This document shows, one piece after another, positions 8,836 to 16,814 of a stretch of DNA of 64,000 bases. The DNA lies in assembly GCF_007993755.1 (NCBI RefSeq), contig NZ_CP042467.1:3062001-3126000 (forward strand). The letters are read 5' to 3'. Both the position numbers and the translations under genes were made by a program. Numbering within the stretch: position 1 is the first letter of the stretch; each line of letters opens with the position of its first letter. This stretch comes from Microvenator marinus (GTDB lineage: Bacteria > Myxococcota_A > Bradymonadia > Bradymonadales > Bradymonadaceae). The notes under the pieces were generated by a model. It had not been told where the DNA came from and did not search any database. It worked only from the letters and a program-made list of their open reading frames with translations.

Positions 8836-9864
8836 TCAAAAATTGTACAAGCGGCTTGTACCCTCTAAGAGAGCAGCGACATTCGCGCCCAAATCAGGCG
8901 TGTAATACCCGCCTTCCTGGACTACGAGCGTGGGGTAGCCCAACTCAGCGATGCGCGCACCAAGCGTGGTGTAGTCGGCTGTGAAGAACTCGAAGTCGCC
9001 GATAGGGTCCAGCCGATACGTATCAAATCCAGCGGCCACGATCAGATAGTCTGGCGCGAAATTTTCAATCGCAGGCAAGGCATCTTGCTCCAAGGTCTGC
9101 ATCCACTCCTCAAACGTGATCTTGGTGGGAAGCGGGAAGTTCAAGTTGTAGCCCTCCCCACGCCCAGAACCGGTCTCGTTTGGGAATCCACAATAGAAGG
9201 GGTAGAACTCCCCGGGATCGCCGTGAATAGAGATGGTGAGGACCTTGTCGTCCCGGTAGAACATGCTCTGCGTGCCATTGCCGTGGTGAAAGTCGATATC
9301 CAAAACGGCTACACGCCCGGCGCGTCTTAAATAGCGCGCCGCAATACCCGAGTTATTGAAGTAGGAGTAGCCGCCAAAATGGTCTTTCGTGGCATGGTGG
9401 CCCGGCGGACGCGAGAGCGCGTAAACCACCGGATGTTCGCCCTTCTTGAGCAGGCGCGCACCTTCATAGGCGCAGGCCGCACTCCAGGCTGCTGCATCAA
9501 AGGTTCGGTTGTTCAGCGGTGTGCCCGAATCAAAACAAAAACACCCCGCTTGTCTTAGGGTCGTAGGATCGCCCTTGGTCTTCGGGTCTCGCGGAAACAC
9601 ACTGGGGTAGAAAGTCTCATCCTCGGGTAGCTGGCGCGCCGTGTTGTAGAGGGTGAGCAAGTTGTAGTTGTGGGCATCTCTGAGCGCCGAAAGAGGCTGG
9701 GCCTTGGGCGCACGCATCTCGAAGAGCTCCGGGCGCGCCTTGAGCGCCGCCAGAATGTTCTCGGCCCGCGCCGTGGTCTCAGGATGGTCGATTTTCTCGC
9801 CAAATGCCCATTCGTAAACAGGTTTAAAGGCGAGTTGGTCAGGGTGAAAGAAACAAGGGATCAT
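8836..9864 (-). CDS. Acetylpolyamine amidohydrolase / HDAC-family deacetylase
   Basis: 342 residues, the usual length of bacterial acetylpolyamine amidohydrolases. Conserved residues include the catalytic pair in RPPGHHATKDHFGG (H156-H157), zinc ligands in LDIDFHHGNGTQ (D191, H193) and in VAAGFDTYRLDP, and the transition-state tyrosine in QEGGYYTPDLG. These zinc enzymes remove acetyl groups from polyamines or lysine-type amines. The ATG overlaps by 4 bases the stop of a beta-lysine-type acetyltransferase gene, so acetyl addition and removal on a small amine look coupled. The substrate is inferred, not proven. A terminator hairpin covers its 3' end. Confidence 0.9.
   Translation of the reverse strand: MIPCFFHPDQLAFKPVYEWAFGEKIDHPETTARAENILAALKARPELFEMRAPKAQPLSALRDAHNYNLLTLYNTARQLPEDETFYPSVFPRDPKTKGDPTTLRQAGCFCFDSGTPLNNRTFDAAAWSAACAYEGARLLKKGEHPVVYALSRPPGHHATKDHFGGYSYFNNSGIAARYLRRAGRVAVLDIDFHHGNGTQSMFYRDDKVLTISIHGDPGEFYPFYCGFPNETGSGRGEGYNLNFPLPTKITFEEWMQTLEQDALPAIENFAPDYLIVAAGFDTYRLDPIGDFEFFTADYTTLGARIAELGYPTLVVQEGGYYTPDLGANVAALLEGTSRLYNF
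8838..8861 (-). terminator. Rho-independent terminator at the end of the deacetylase gene
   Basis: Read on the minus strand, GTACAAG / CTTGTAC forms a 7-bp stem with a 3-base loop (8845-8861), followed by AATTTTT. It overlaps the last codons and stop of the deacetylase gene. It would end the acetyltransferase-deacetylase transcript and separate it from deoC. Confidence 0.6.
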
Positions 9865-10766
9865 GGTTGTGTGATCACAGTGCTCCAGATGTTCATGTCT
9901 TCAAAACCCTTACCAATTCTGCACGAGCGAGCCATGCGTCCTCGGTGTTTGAAGCCAAGTTTCTGAAACGCACGGTTGACGCCCGGGATTCGGGCGCGTG
10001 CCAATGTAAAGGCGGTGGGATAGCCCATCTCCTGAAGGTCCAACATAAGGCGATGCAAGATGCTCTGCATCAAGCCGCGCCCTCGATGCGAGGGACGGGT
10101 GGCGCAATCGGTGAGCTCGGCGGTCAAGGCCTCAGGCACGAGGTCTGCGCTTGCACAGGCAGCGATAACGCCACCTTCTCGAATGATTCTGAACGGAGTG
10201 CCGGACTCGATTTGCTCCGCGATATACTCCGGGTCCGAACTCGGTGTGGGGTAATCTACAAAGGTCTCGCCGAGCAAATCCGCGATTTCTTGAGCATCTT
10301 TGAGGGTCGCCAATTCCGAGATATGTGCGGGCGCTTTTTCCAGATCGAAGGCTGGCCAAGGCCGCTGCAAAACTTTGTCTGCTGCGCGCACTGCCTCTTC
10401 ATGGGCGAGGTCCATGCGTGCTTCTTCAACGCCGTAGCCGAGTACTGCGCAGTCGTCTTCGCCGCGGTAGAAGCCGGGGATTACGCCCTCGAGTTCGAAT
10501 CCAGTCTCCTCCATGGCCGGCGCGAGACCAGCATCAACAAGAGCCACAACTCGCCCGCGTCCACAATCTTCTGCCAGTTCAACCAACGACTCACCCAGCG
10601 CGTTTCCATCAACGTCTGAGGGGGGATGATCGCACCGAACACGGTCTGAATAGAGGTCATCAACCACTTCGAGCGTGATGCCCGAGGCTTGAAGTTCCAC
10701 CGTGTTTTTCTGGGGCGATTCGTGGTCGGGACGAAGGGCTTCTTCCACAACACTCAATAAAGACAA
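9861..10766 (-). CDS. ablB: Beta-lysine-type N-acetyltransferase (GNAT, AblB-like)
   Basis: 301 residues, TTG start with GAGG 5 bases upstream. The N-terminal half has the AblB-like features LVELAEDCGRGRVVALV and FELEGVIPGFYRGEDDCAVLGYGV; the C-terminal half is a GNAT fold with acetyl-CoA loop TRPSHRGRGLMQSILHRLM and ARIPGVNRAFQKLGF. AblB proteins make the osmolyte N-epsilon-acetyl-beta-lysine from beta-lysine. The usual partner, lysine 2,3-aminomutase AblA, is not in this window; a deacetylase gene follows instead. Assignment to AblB is from remembered motifs, so another amine substrate remains possible. Confidence 0.75.
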   Translation of the reverse strand: MSLLSVVEEALRPDHESPQKNTVELQASGITLEVVDDLYSDRVRCDHPPSDVDGNALGESLVELAEDCGRGRVVALVDAGLAPAMEETGFELEGVIPGFYRGEDDCAVLGYGVEEARMDLAHEEAVRAADKVLQRPWPAFDLEKAPAHISELATLKDAQEIADLLGETFVDYPTPSSDPEYIAEQIESGTPFRIIREGGVIAACASADLVPEALTAELTDCATRPSHRGRGLMQSILHRLMLDLQEMGYPTAFTLARARIPGVNRAFQKLGFKHRGRMARSCRIGKGFEDMNIWSTVITQP

Positions 10767-10781
10767 AACTACCTCACTTCG

Positions 10782-10808
10782 CTAACACTAATAAAATCAA
10801 AGTGTTAG
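10782..10808. promoter_or_regulatory. 8-bp inverted repeat upstream of the acetyltransferase gene
   Basis: CTAACACT (10782-10789) and AGTGTTAG (10801-10808) are perfect inverted arms around an AT-rich 11-base spacer, 16 bases before the TTG start. The position and lack of a T-tract suit an operator better than a terminator. Confidence 0.45.
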
Positions 10809-10840
10809 ACGTGTGATACCATGTAGGTGCCGCATTTACA

Positions 10841-10857
10841 AGCTTGGAGACCAAGCT
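10841..10857 (-). terminator. Small hairpin at the stop of a Cys-rich lipoprotein gene
   Basis: AGCTTGG / CCAAGCT form a 7-bp stem with a 3-base loop, overlapping the TAG stop at 10856-10858. No T-tract follows on the minus strand, so termination strength is doubtful. Confidence 0.35.
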
Positions 10858-12013
10858 AGAGGCCTCGACATTCGTTGCTAATGCACGCCTGCAAGAATTC
10901 ACAGCCACCACAATTCACCGCCATGGTCTGTCCGCAGTTATTGGTGAAATCAACGGTTCCGCACTTTCTCTGGCAAAATGAAGTGGTGTCGTTCACTGGT
11001 GTGCAGCACTCGTTTCGGGTTGAGCACACTTGAGATTGACTACAGGTGTTTCCACAGCTGTATTGACATCCAGCCTCGGTCGTGTAGTCGCCACACCGAC
11101 CCGTACAAGAATCTGAATCGAGACAAGTACAGTCGCAGTTTATCGAACGTACCTGACCACAATTGTCCATCACGTCGGTGTAGCTTGGTTGGCACTCTTG
11201 GTTTAGTGCGTCATTGAGTCTCGCGCACATCTCTCCATCCGTTTCTGGAAGGCAGCACACGTTTCTATCCGCGCCGGTCTCGGAGTTTGAGTCCGGGGCA
11301 CAAACTTGGCCCATTTCGCATCCACAATTCGCTGTACGTTCAACTCCGCAATTGTCCTCAGCTATAACCTCACCACACTCTCCAATTCGGTTGCAAAACC
11401 CTTCGTTAGTCTCTGGGAGGCACACACATGCGTTTTCCGAGCAGACTTCTCGATTGGGATCACAGGACCCACAGTCGATGCTTTGATCGGTACCATCGCA
11501 TTTTGGGAAATCCACCGACCCGCAGGTGTAGCCGAATTTCTGGCAAATCTCTTCTGGCGTACGGTCAACGCATTCGCATGCATTTGCCTGGCACTCTGCT
11601 GGAAACTCACACGTCCCACAGAGGACCTCTCGACCTTCGTAGTCCACCAAACCGCACGTCGCTTCTGCGTCCGAACAGATTTCGGCATCGGATTTATCGG
11701 GGCTACCACAACGGTTCGCGGTGCCGCCCCCGGCGCACTGCAGGTCATCGGGGCATGCTCCGCAGTCCTCGATGCTTCGCAAGACGCCGCACGCATCAGT
11801 CACATCAAGCGAGCCACATTGGGCCAAAGCGGCTTCACAGAGCTCGGTGTCTGATTCCGAGACGCAGCCGGCATCGGACTCCATATCCGTCACATTGTTA
11901 GAGGCATCATCCGTGTTCATGTCCGGAACAATCGCGGGAGCGGACGGCGGGGCCTCAATGCAGGCCAAGGTTGGTCCAACCAAAAGAAGGAGTACCAGTG
12001 AAAACAAGCGCAT
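10856..12013 (-). CDS. Cys-rich repeat lipoprotein (paralogue A)
   Basis: About 385 residues from the ATG at 12013. A signal peptide with lipobox PTLAC is followed by a short spacer with two Asp-Met motifs (PDMNTDD, TDMESDAG), then Cys-rich modules of 30-50 residues with the pattern CGxxxxxDNCGxxRxxNCGC. Paired cysteines such as CGTCEFPAEC and CGSCDPNREVC suggest a disulfide-rich exported protein. Its last 52 residues match the adjacent upstream paralogue at 41 positions, so the two arose by tandem duplication. No catalytic motif was recognised; adhesion or a structural surface role is a guess. Confidence 0.85.
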   Translation of the reverse strand: MRLFSLVLLLLVGPTLACIEAPPSAPAIVPDMNTDDASNNVTDMESDAGCVSESDTELCEAALAQCGSLDVTDACGVLRSIEDCGACPDDLQCAGGGTANRCGSPDKSDAEICSDAEATCGLVDYEGREVLCGTCEFPAECQANACECVDRTPEEICQKFGYTCGSVDFPKCDGTDQSIDCGSCDPNREVCSENACVCLPETNEGFCNRIGECGEVIAEDNCGVERTANCGCEMGQVCAPDSNSETGADRNVCCLPETDGEMCARLNDALNQECQPSYTDVMDNCGQVRSINCDCTCLDSDSCTGRCGDYTTEAGCQYSCGNTCSQSQVCSTRNECCTPVNDTTSFCQRKCGTVDFTNNCGQTMAVNCGGCEFLQACISNECRGL

Positions 12014-12046
12014 GTACAATTCTCATGAGGTGTAGTTGTGCCGCAT

Positions 12047-13204
12047 TCAAAGTCCGCGGCACTCATTGCTCACACACGCTTGCAGAAATCCACATCCACC
12101 GCAATCTACCTGTATGGTTTCCCCGCAATTATTGGTAAAGTCTACGGTTCCGCACTTGCCCTGACAGAAGGCAGTAGAGTTATTGTTGGGGGTACAACAC
12201 TCATTCGTAGTGGAGCAGACTTGGTTGGCGTTGCAATTGGCGCCGCAATTTGCCACGCACCCGTCGTCAAGGACCACATCGCCGCAACGTCCCTGACAGG
12301 TCGCCACTGGATCGAAGGAACACGCACACGAGCATTCTACGGTCCGCATCTGGCCGCAATTGTCCAACGCGTCTTCATAGTTGGTCTGACAGTTGTTGGG
12401 ATCGGAATTCAACACAGTGCACAATTCGCCGTCGGTTTGGGGTAAGCAGCACACTGAGCCGCTGGTGTTCTCATCTGCGCTTGGTACGCAGAGCTCTTCG
12501 CCCGCGCATCCGCAATCCGCTGTTCGCATGGAGCCGCAATTATCTTCAGCGGTCACATCGCCGCACTGCTCCACTCGAGCGCAGAACGCCTCGTTGGATT
12601 CTGGGACACAGGTGCAGACGTTATCGTTGCAGACTTCATCCGCTTCCGGGTCGCACTGACCGCAGGCGATATCTACGGTTTCGCCGAGGCAGTTGGTATA
12701 TTCGATCGTACCGCAGTTCGCGCCTGCGTCATTGCAGATCGTGGCTTCATCCACACCTACGCACGCGCAGGTATTCTCAACGCATTCCGAGCCCTCGGCA
12801 CACTCGCCGCAGTATGCTGGGGCGCCTTCAACGTCGATGGTTCCGCACTCAGCGCTCACGGCTTCGCACGCCTCGGGGTTCGCTGGCGCCTGACACGTAT
12901 TGGACTCAGTACACTCGAGCCCTTCGTCGCATCCTCCGCAATCAAAGGTTCGGCTTTCACCACAATTATCGATTCCTTCGATTTCGGAGCATTCGGCTTC
13001 GATGCGCTCGCAAAATTCTTCGGCACTTTCGGGCAGACATTCGCCCGCGTCTTCGCCGCCATCTTCGCTAGACATATCGCCGGCATCTTGGGTCATATCC
13101 GAGGTATTTTCGGCATCACCATCGGTTTGTGGCGCTGGGGCTGAAGGTGAGGAGCTGCAGGCGGCAAGCGAGAGAGACAATAGCAATAGGGCAAGTTTCT
13201 GCAT
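12047..13204 (-). CDS. Cys-rich repeat lipoprotein (paralogue B)
   Basis: 385 residues with signal peptide and lipobox SLAAC, then an acidic spacer (TSDMTQDAGDMSSEDGGED) and the same array of Cys modules as its neighbour: repeated FC-R-EQCG, DNCGSMRTADCGC and CCLPQTDGELC. It ends in FLQACVSNECRGL, almost identical to the end of the neighbouring gene. The two lie head to tail with about 30 bases between them and are probably co-transcribed. No enzyme family was recognised. An AT-rich inverted repeat lies 24 bases upstream of the start. Confidence 0.85.
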   Translation of the reverse strand: MQKLALLLLSLSLAACSSSPSAPAPQTDGDAENTSDMTQDAGDMSSEDGGEDAGECLPESAEEFCERIEAECSEIEGIDNCGESRTFDCGGCDEGLECTESNTCQAPANPEACEAVSAECGTIDVEGAPAYCGECAEGSECVENTCACVGVDEATICNDAGANCGTIEYTNCLGETVDIACGQCDPEADEVCNDNVCTCVPESNEAFCARVEQCGDVTAEDNCGSMRTADCGCAGEELCVPSADENTSGSVCCLPQTDGELCTVLNSDPNNCQTNYEDALDNCGQMRTVECSCACSFDPVATCQGRCGDVVLDDGCVANCGANCNANQVCSTTNECCTPNNNSTAFCQGKCGTVDFTNNCGETIQVDCGGCGFLQACVSNECRGL

Positions 13205-13227
13205 GATACATCCTTGGCATTCGAATA

Positions 13228-13261
13228 TTAAATTCAGGTTAATTATGAGTTCTGAATTTAA
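13228..13261. promoter_or_regulatory. 10-bp AT-rich inverted repeat in a 110-bp intergenic gap
   Basis: TTAAATTCAG (13228-13237) and CTGAATTTAA (13252-13261) are perfect inverted arms with a 14-base spacer, located between the Sel1 gene stop and the start of Cys-rich paralogue B. It could be an operator for the lipoprotein pair or part of a terminator for the upstream run. Confidence 0.45.
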
Positions 13262-13315
13262 CTTTAGCGGATGTTGGGACGCAAAAAAATACCTCGGCGC
13301 AATTTTTTCCCACCT

Positions 13316-14596
13316 CTACTCGCAGGCCTCTAGGTCGCCCTCAGCGCAGCCACGCTCGATGAGTTGTTTTCCGAACTCTTGATGCTTGGGATCCTCGAGC
13401 CACCGCCGACCGAGCGCGGTACACGCTTTGGCCAGGCCTCCTTCGCATGCCTTCATGTAGAGGTCGGTTGCGCGGTCCATATTCTCCTCGATGCCGCGCC
13501 CTTCGGCCATCATCTCGGCCAAGTTCAGGCAGGCCTGCGTTTCCTCCAGGTCACAGGCACGCTCGTAGAGCTTCTCCGCGGTTTCAAAGTCTTGCTCTGT
13601 ACCGAGCCCCTCTTCGTGCAAAACGCCCAGGTTGGAACAGCCCGCGGCCCAACCGAGCTCACACGCCCTCAGAAAGCTAAGGAGCGCCTTCGCCGCAGAC
13701 TTCTCGGCCCCGCCGGTACCATTGAGCTGCAAAACGCCAAGCCTTGAGCAGCCCTGCCCGTCACCCTTTCGGCACCCGAGCTCAAAAAGAGCGGCGCCAC
13801 CACCTGCCTTTTCCGCTTGAATCCCGAGGTTCGTACACCCACGCGCGAACCCCGAATCGCATGCCTGACGGTAGTATTTGGTGGCTTTTTCGGCGCTCTT
13901 TTCGGCGCCCGTCCCGGTCTCAAAGAGCGAGCCTATCGCGCTACAAGCTCGTGAATAGCCAGCCTCGCAGGACTTTTCATAAAGCTTCAGGCCGCCAGCC
14001 TCGTCCTTTTCGACCCCATCTCCGTAGCGCAACATCACGCCGATATAGTAGCAGCCCTCAGCGTATCCGAGCTCGCACGACCTTCGGTAGTACGACGCCG
14101 CAATCTCCTTATTTGAGGCCAGAGTTCCCGACTCTGCCCTGAAGCCAAGGTTAAAGCATGCGATCGCCTCACCGCCCTTACAGGCGAGCTCCAGAACCTC
14201 CTGAGCCTGAGACGGGTCGCGGTCTTCGCGGGCGAGTATGAGCGCGAGGTTATTACACGAAGGGGTGTAGCCGGCGTCGCAATTCGCACGATAAAGACGC
14301 GTGGCTTCGGGCAAGTTTTGGGGCGTGCCGATCCCCTTTTCATAGAGCTCGGCCAAGCCGTGACAGGCTTCCTGATCTTGATGTCTGCAGGCCGCCTCGA
14401 GGAGCTCCCACGCGCGGTTTCCTGCCGCCGGCGTGTACTCCTCAGCCATGAGCGCCATCGCAGCTTCACGGCATGCGGCGGCGTTCTCGGGCACCTCACA
14501 ATTGATTCCGGCCTCGGCTTGAACGATCTTGGTCTGTGTGGATTGAGTGGCGCAACCGCTAAAGACAATCCCCAAAATCACCAAGATCCAACGCAT
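13316..14596 (-). CDS. Sel1-repeat lipoprotein
   Basis: 426 residues with lipobox FSGC near residue 15 and roughly ten Sel1-type helical repeats of about 36 residues (for example AARLYERACDLEETQACLNLAEMMAEGRGIEENMDRATDL-like units). Each repeat carries a conserved Cys pair in the pattern CxxG--AC, often seen in secreted Sel1 proteins and probably disulfide-forming. Sel1 solenoids act as protein-interaction scaffolds; the partner is unknown. It begins 3 bases after the TonB/AgmX-like gene and is probably in the same operon. Confidence 0.88.
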   Translation of the reverse strand: MRWILVILGIVFSGCATQSTQTKIVQAEAGINCEVPENAAACREAAMALMAEEYTPAAGNRAWELLEAACRHQDQEACHGLAELYEKGIGTPQNLPEATRLYRANCDAGYTPSCNNLALILAREDRDPSQAQEVLELACKGGEAIACFNLGFRAESGTLASNKEIAASYYRRSCELGYAEGCYYIGVMLRYGDGVEKDEAGGLKLYEKSCEAGYSRACSAIGSLFETGTGAEKSAEKATKYYRQACDSGFARGCTNLGIQAEKAGGGAALFELGCRKGDGQGCSRLGVLQLNGTGGAEKSAAKALLSFLRACELGWAAGCSNLGVLHEEGLGTEQDFETAEKLYERACDLEETQACLNLAEMMAEGRGIEENMDRATDLYMKACEGGLAKACTALGRRWLEDPKHQEFGKQLIERGCAEGDLEACE

Positions 14597-14599
14597 GGA

Positions 14600-15268
14600 T
14601 TACTCACCCTCGGGCGAGAAACGGAACGGATAGCGAACCTTTACGGACTCACCGTCTTGAATCTCGACGTCGATCTTGAGTTCTTGCAAACCGCGCATCA
14701 AACACGCGTTGAGCTGGTCGTCGAGAATCGTGCTTTCACCGCTTAGAACTTCGGCTTGCGTCACTCGAGTACCGTCTTCTTCATTCTCCAAAATGAACTC
14801 GACCGTGAGCTTTCCCGAAGCATCGGGAAAATCTTTGAGGCTCGTCTCGTAGCACTCCTTGAGTTGGGAGCGGAGCTCCCATGCCGATTTTTGAATCTCC
14901 TCAGCCTCTAGAAATCCCGTGTGTTCCTGGGTTTCTTCGGTGCCGGCTGAGGCGGGCATCTCCGGGTTGTCCGGGTGTGGCTCAGGCGCATCTTCAGCCG
15001 CAGCTCCCTCGGAATCTGAGGGCTTCGCCGCCACGCTCTCCCGTGAATTCACCTGAGATGGAGGCGACTTTTGGCTGTTTTCGGAAGTCTCGGTAACCTC
15101 TGGTTGCGAGCCGCCAACATGCCCTTTCCCGGGCACCTCAGCGCCGTCAGAAGGGACAAAATTTGGGTCGTGTGGAAGCTCGGGCGTGGACGCGTCTTGC
15201 CAGGTCAAAAAGAGACCCAGCGCCGTCACCACCACAAGCACCAATCCGTATTTCTGTATTTTGGTCAT
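14600..15268 (-). CDS. TonB/AgmX-like single-pass protein
   Basis: About 222 residues from the ATG at 15268, two bases after the glpK stop; an ATG at 15298 would overlap glpK. One N-terminal membrane helix (KYGLVLVVVTALGLFL) is followed by a Pro/Glu/Ser-rich linker and a C-terminal domain with LKECYETSLKDFPDASGKLTVEFIL and LNACLMRGLQELKI. That two-cysteine pattern is typical of the AgmX/PglI C-terminal domain, related to TonB-like periplasm-spanning proteins. It may pass force or contact between inner membrane and envelope partners; no ExbB/ExbD genes are nearby. Confidence 0.7.
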   Translation of the reverse strand: MTKIQKYGLVLVVVTALGLFLTWQDASTPELPHDPNFVPSDGAEVPGKGHVGGSQPEVTETSENSQKSPPSQVNSRESVAAKPSDSEGAAAEDAPEPHPDNPEMPASAGTEETQEHTGFLEAEEIQKSAWELRSQLKECYETSLKDFPDASGKLTVEFILENEEDGTRVTQAEVLSGESTILDDQLNACLMRGLQELKIDVEIQDGESVKVRYPFRFSPEGE

Positions 15269-15270
15269 CG

Positions 15271-16740
15271 TCAAACTCGTTGAACGGCTTGATTCCACCG
15301 TCGCAGGTGCGCTTCGCGCTCAGCCTCAGTGATCGCCGATTCGAAAACCTGGTCGACCTTCCAATTCGCTCGAATATCATCGAGGCTCGTATAAAGTCCG
15401 ACACCAAGCCCGGCTAAAAGTGCCGCACCGAGTGCGGTTGTGTCAGTCATTTCTGGGCGAACGATTTTTCGCCCGAGAAAATCAGACTGCATCTGCATCA
15501 GAAGGTTGTTGGCACTCGCGCCGCCGTCCACCTTGAGCTCCACGAGTGGTTTTCCGAGGTCGTTCTCCATCGCGCGCAGAATATCTACGTTTTGGAGCGC
15601 GATACCTTCGAGGGCGGCGCGCGCAATATGGGCACGCGTGGTACCGCGCGTGAGTCCCCAGATCACGCCACGGGCGTCCGGCTGCCAATGTGGTGCGCCG
15701 AGTCCAGAGAGCGCCGGCACCGCAACCACACCATCCGACGACTCCACACTTCGTGCGAGCTCCTCGATTTCAGCGGCGGATTTGATGAGGCCGATGCCAT
15801 CGCGCAGCCATTGCACCATGGCACCGGCGATGAACGCCGAGCCTTCCAAGGCGTAGGTGGTCTTGCCATTGAGGCGCCAAGCAGCCGTCGTCAGCAAACG
15901 ATGTACGCTCGGAACGGGCTTTGTGCCCGTGTTCATGAGCAGGAACGCACCGGTGCCGTACGTACATTTGGCCTCGCCGGCATCAAAACACGCCTGCCCA
16001 AAAAGGGCTGCTTGTTGGTCGCCCGCGATTCCGGCGATGGGGGTGCCGTCAGTGATTCCCGGTACGCCTCGCGCTTTTCCGAACTCCTGTGCGTTGCCGC
16101 AGATTTCGGGCAACAATGACGCGGGCACGCGGAAAACCTTGAGCAATTCGGGGTCCCATTCGGCCTTCTCGAGGTCCATGAGCAGTGTGCGCGACGCATT
16201 GGAGACGTCCGTCTTATGCGTTTGTCCTTCGGTGAGGCGCCAGAGCAAGTAGGTGTCGATGGTACCGAAAGCGAGCTCGCCCCGCTCGGCGCGTTCGCGC
16301 GCGCCTTCTACGTGGTCCAAAATCCACGCGACTTTGGTACCGGAGAAATAGGGGTCGAGCATGAGCCCAGTCTTCTTCTGGATCCACGATTCGTTGGCCT
16401 CGTCTTTGAGCTGGCGAATCACGCCTGCGGTGCGGCGGTCTTGCCAGACGATGGCATTGTGGATGGCTTTGCCGGTCTTTCGGTCCCAGACCACCGTGGT
16501 TTCGCGCTGGTTGGTGATGCCGATTGCCGCGATGTCGGTGTCGCCCGCTTGTTCGCATGCCGATTTGATGGTGGCCAGTGTGGAGGCCCAGATATCTTCG
16601 GGGTCATGTTCAACCCAGGACGGTTTCGGATAGATCTGGCGGAACTCCTGGTTAACCCGAGCCTTGATCTCGAGCTTCTCGTTCAACAAGATCACCGTGG
16701 TTCCCGTGGTTCCCTGGTCTATGGCGCAAATCAAAGGCAT
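15271..16740 (-). CDS. glpK: Glycerol kinase
   Basis: 489 residues from the ATG at 16740, where AGGAG lies 6 bases upstream; an upstream in-frame start at 16818 lacks such support. FGGY-family carbohydrate kinase: CAIDQGTTGTT (phosphate 1 loop), GITNQRETTVVWDRKTG, IVWQDRRT, DVSNASRTLLMDL and the C-terminal LKVDGGASANNLLMQMQSDFLG are typical of GlpK. It phosphorylates glycerol to glycerol 3-phosphate in the cytoplasm. Unusually, no glpF, glpD or glpR lies beside it; the upstream gene is an envelope transglycosylase fusion. Confidence 0.96.
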   Translation of the reverse strand: MPLICAIDQGTTGTTVILLNEKLEIKARVNQEFRQIYPKPSWVEHDPEDIWASTLATIKSACEQAGDTDIAAIGITNQRETTVVWDRKTGKAIHNAIVWQDRRTAGVIRQLKDEANESWIQKKTGLMLDPYFSGTKVAWILDHVEGARERAERGELAFGTIDTYLLWRLTEGQTHKTDVSNASRTLLMDLEKAEWDPELLKVFRVPASLLPEICGNAQEFGKARGVPGITDGTPIAGIAGDQQAALFGQACFDAGEAKCTYGTGAFLLMNTGTKPVPSVHRLLTTAAWRLNGKTTYALEGSAFIAGAMVQWLRDGIGLIKSAAEIEELARSVESSDGVVAVPALSGLGAPHWQPDARGVIWGLTRGTTRAHIARAALEGIALQNVDILRAMENDLGKPLVELKVDGGASANNLLMQMQSDFLGRKIVRPEMTDTTALGAALLAGLGVGLYTSLDDIRANWKVDQVFESAITEAEREAHLRRWNQAVQRV

Positions 16741-16814
16741 GAGGTCTCCTAGTTCAAGCGTGAAAGAACGGTAGACTGCCAAATATTTTCTAAAACTGCG
16801 AGTAGAGAAGGCGC

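Noticed and set aside
12250-13071. Arg-rich open frame on the plus strand (273 codons)
   Set aside because: Composition is what the reverse strand of a Cys/Glu-rich gene produces; no motif.
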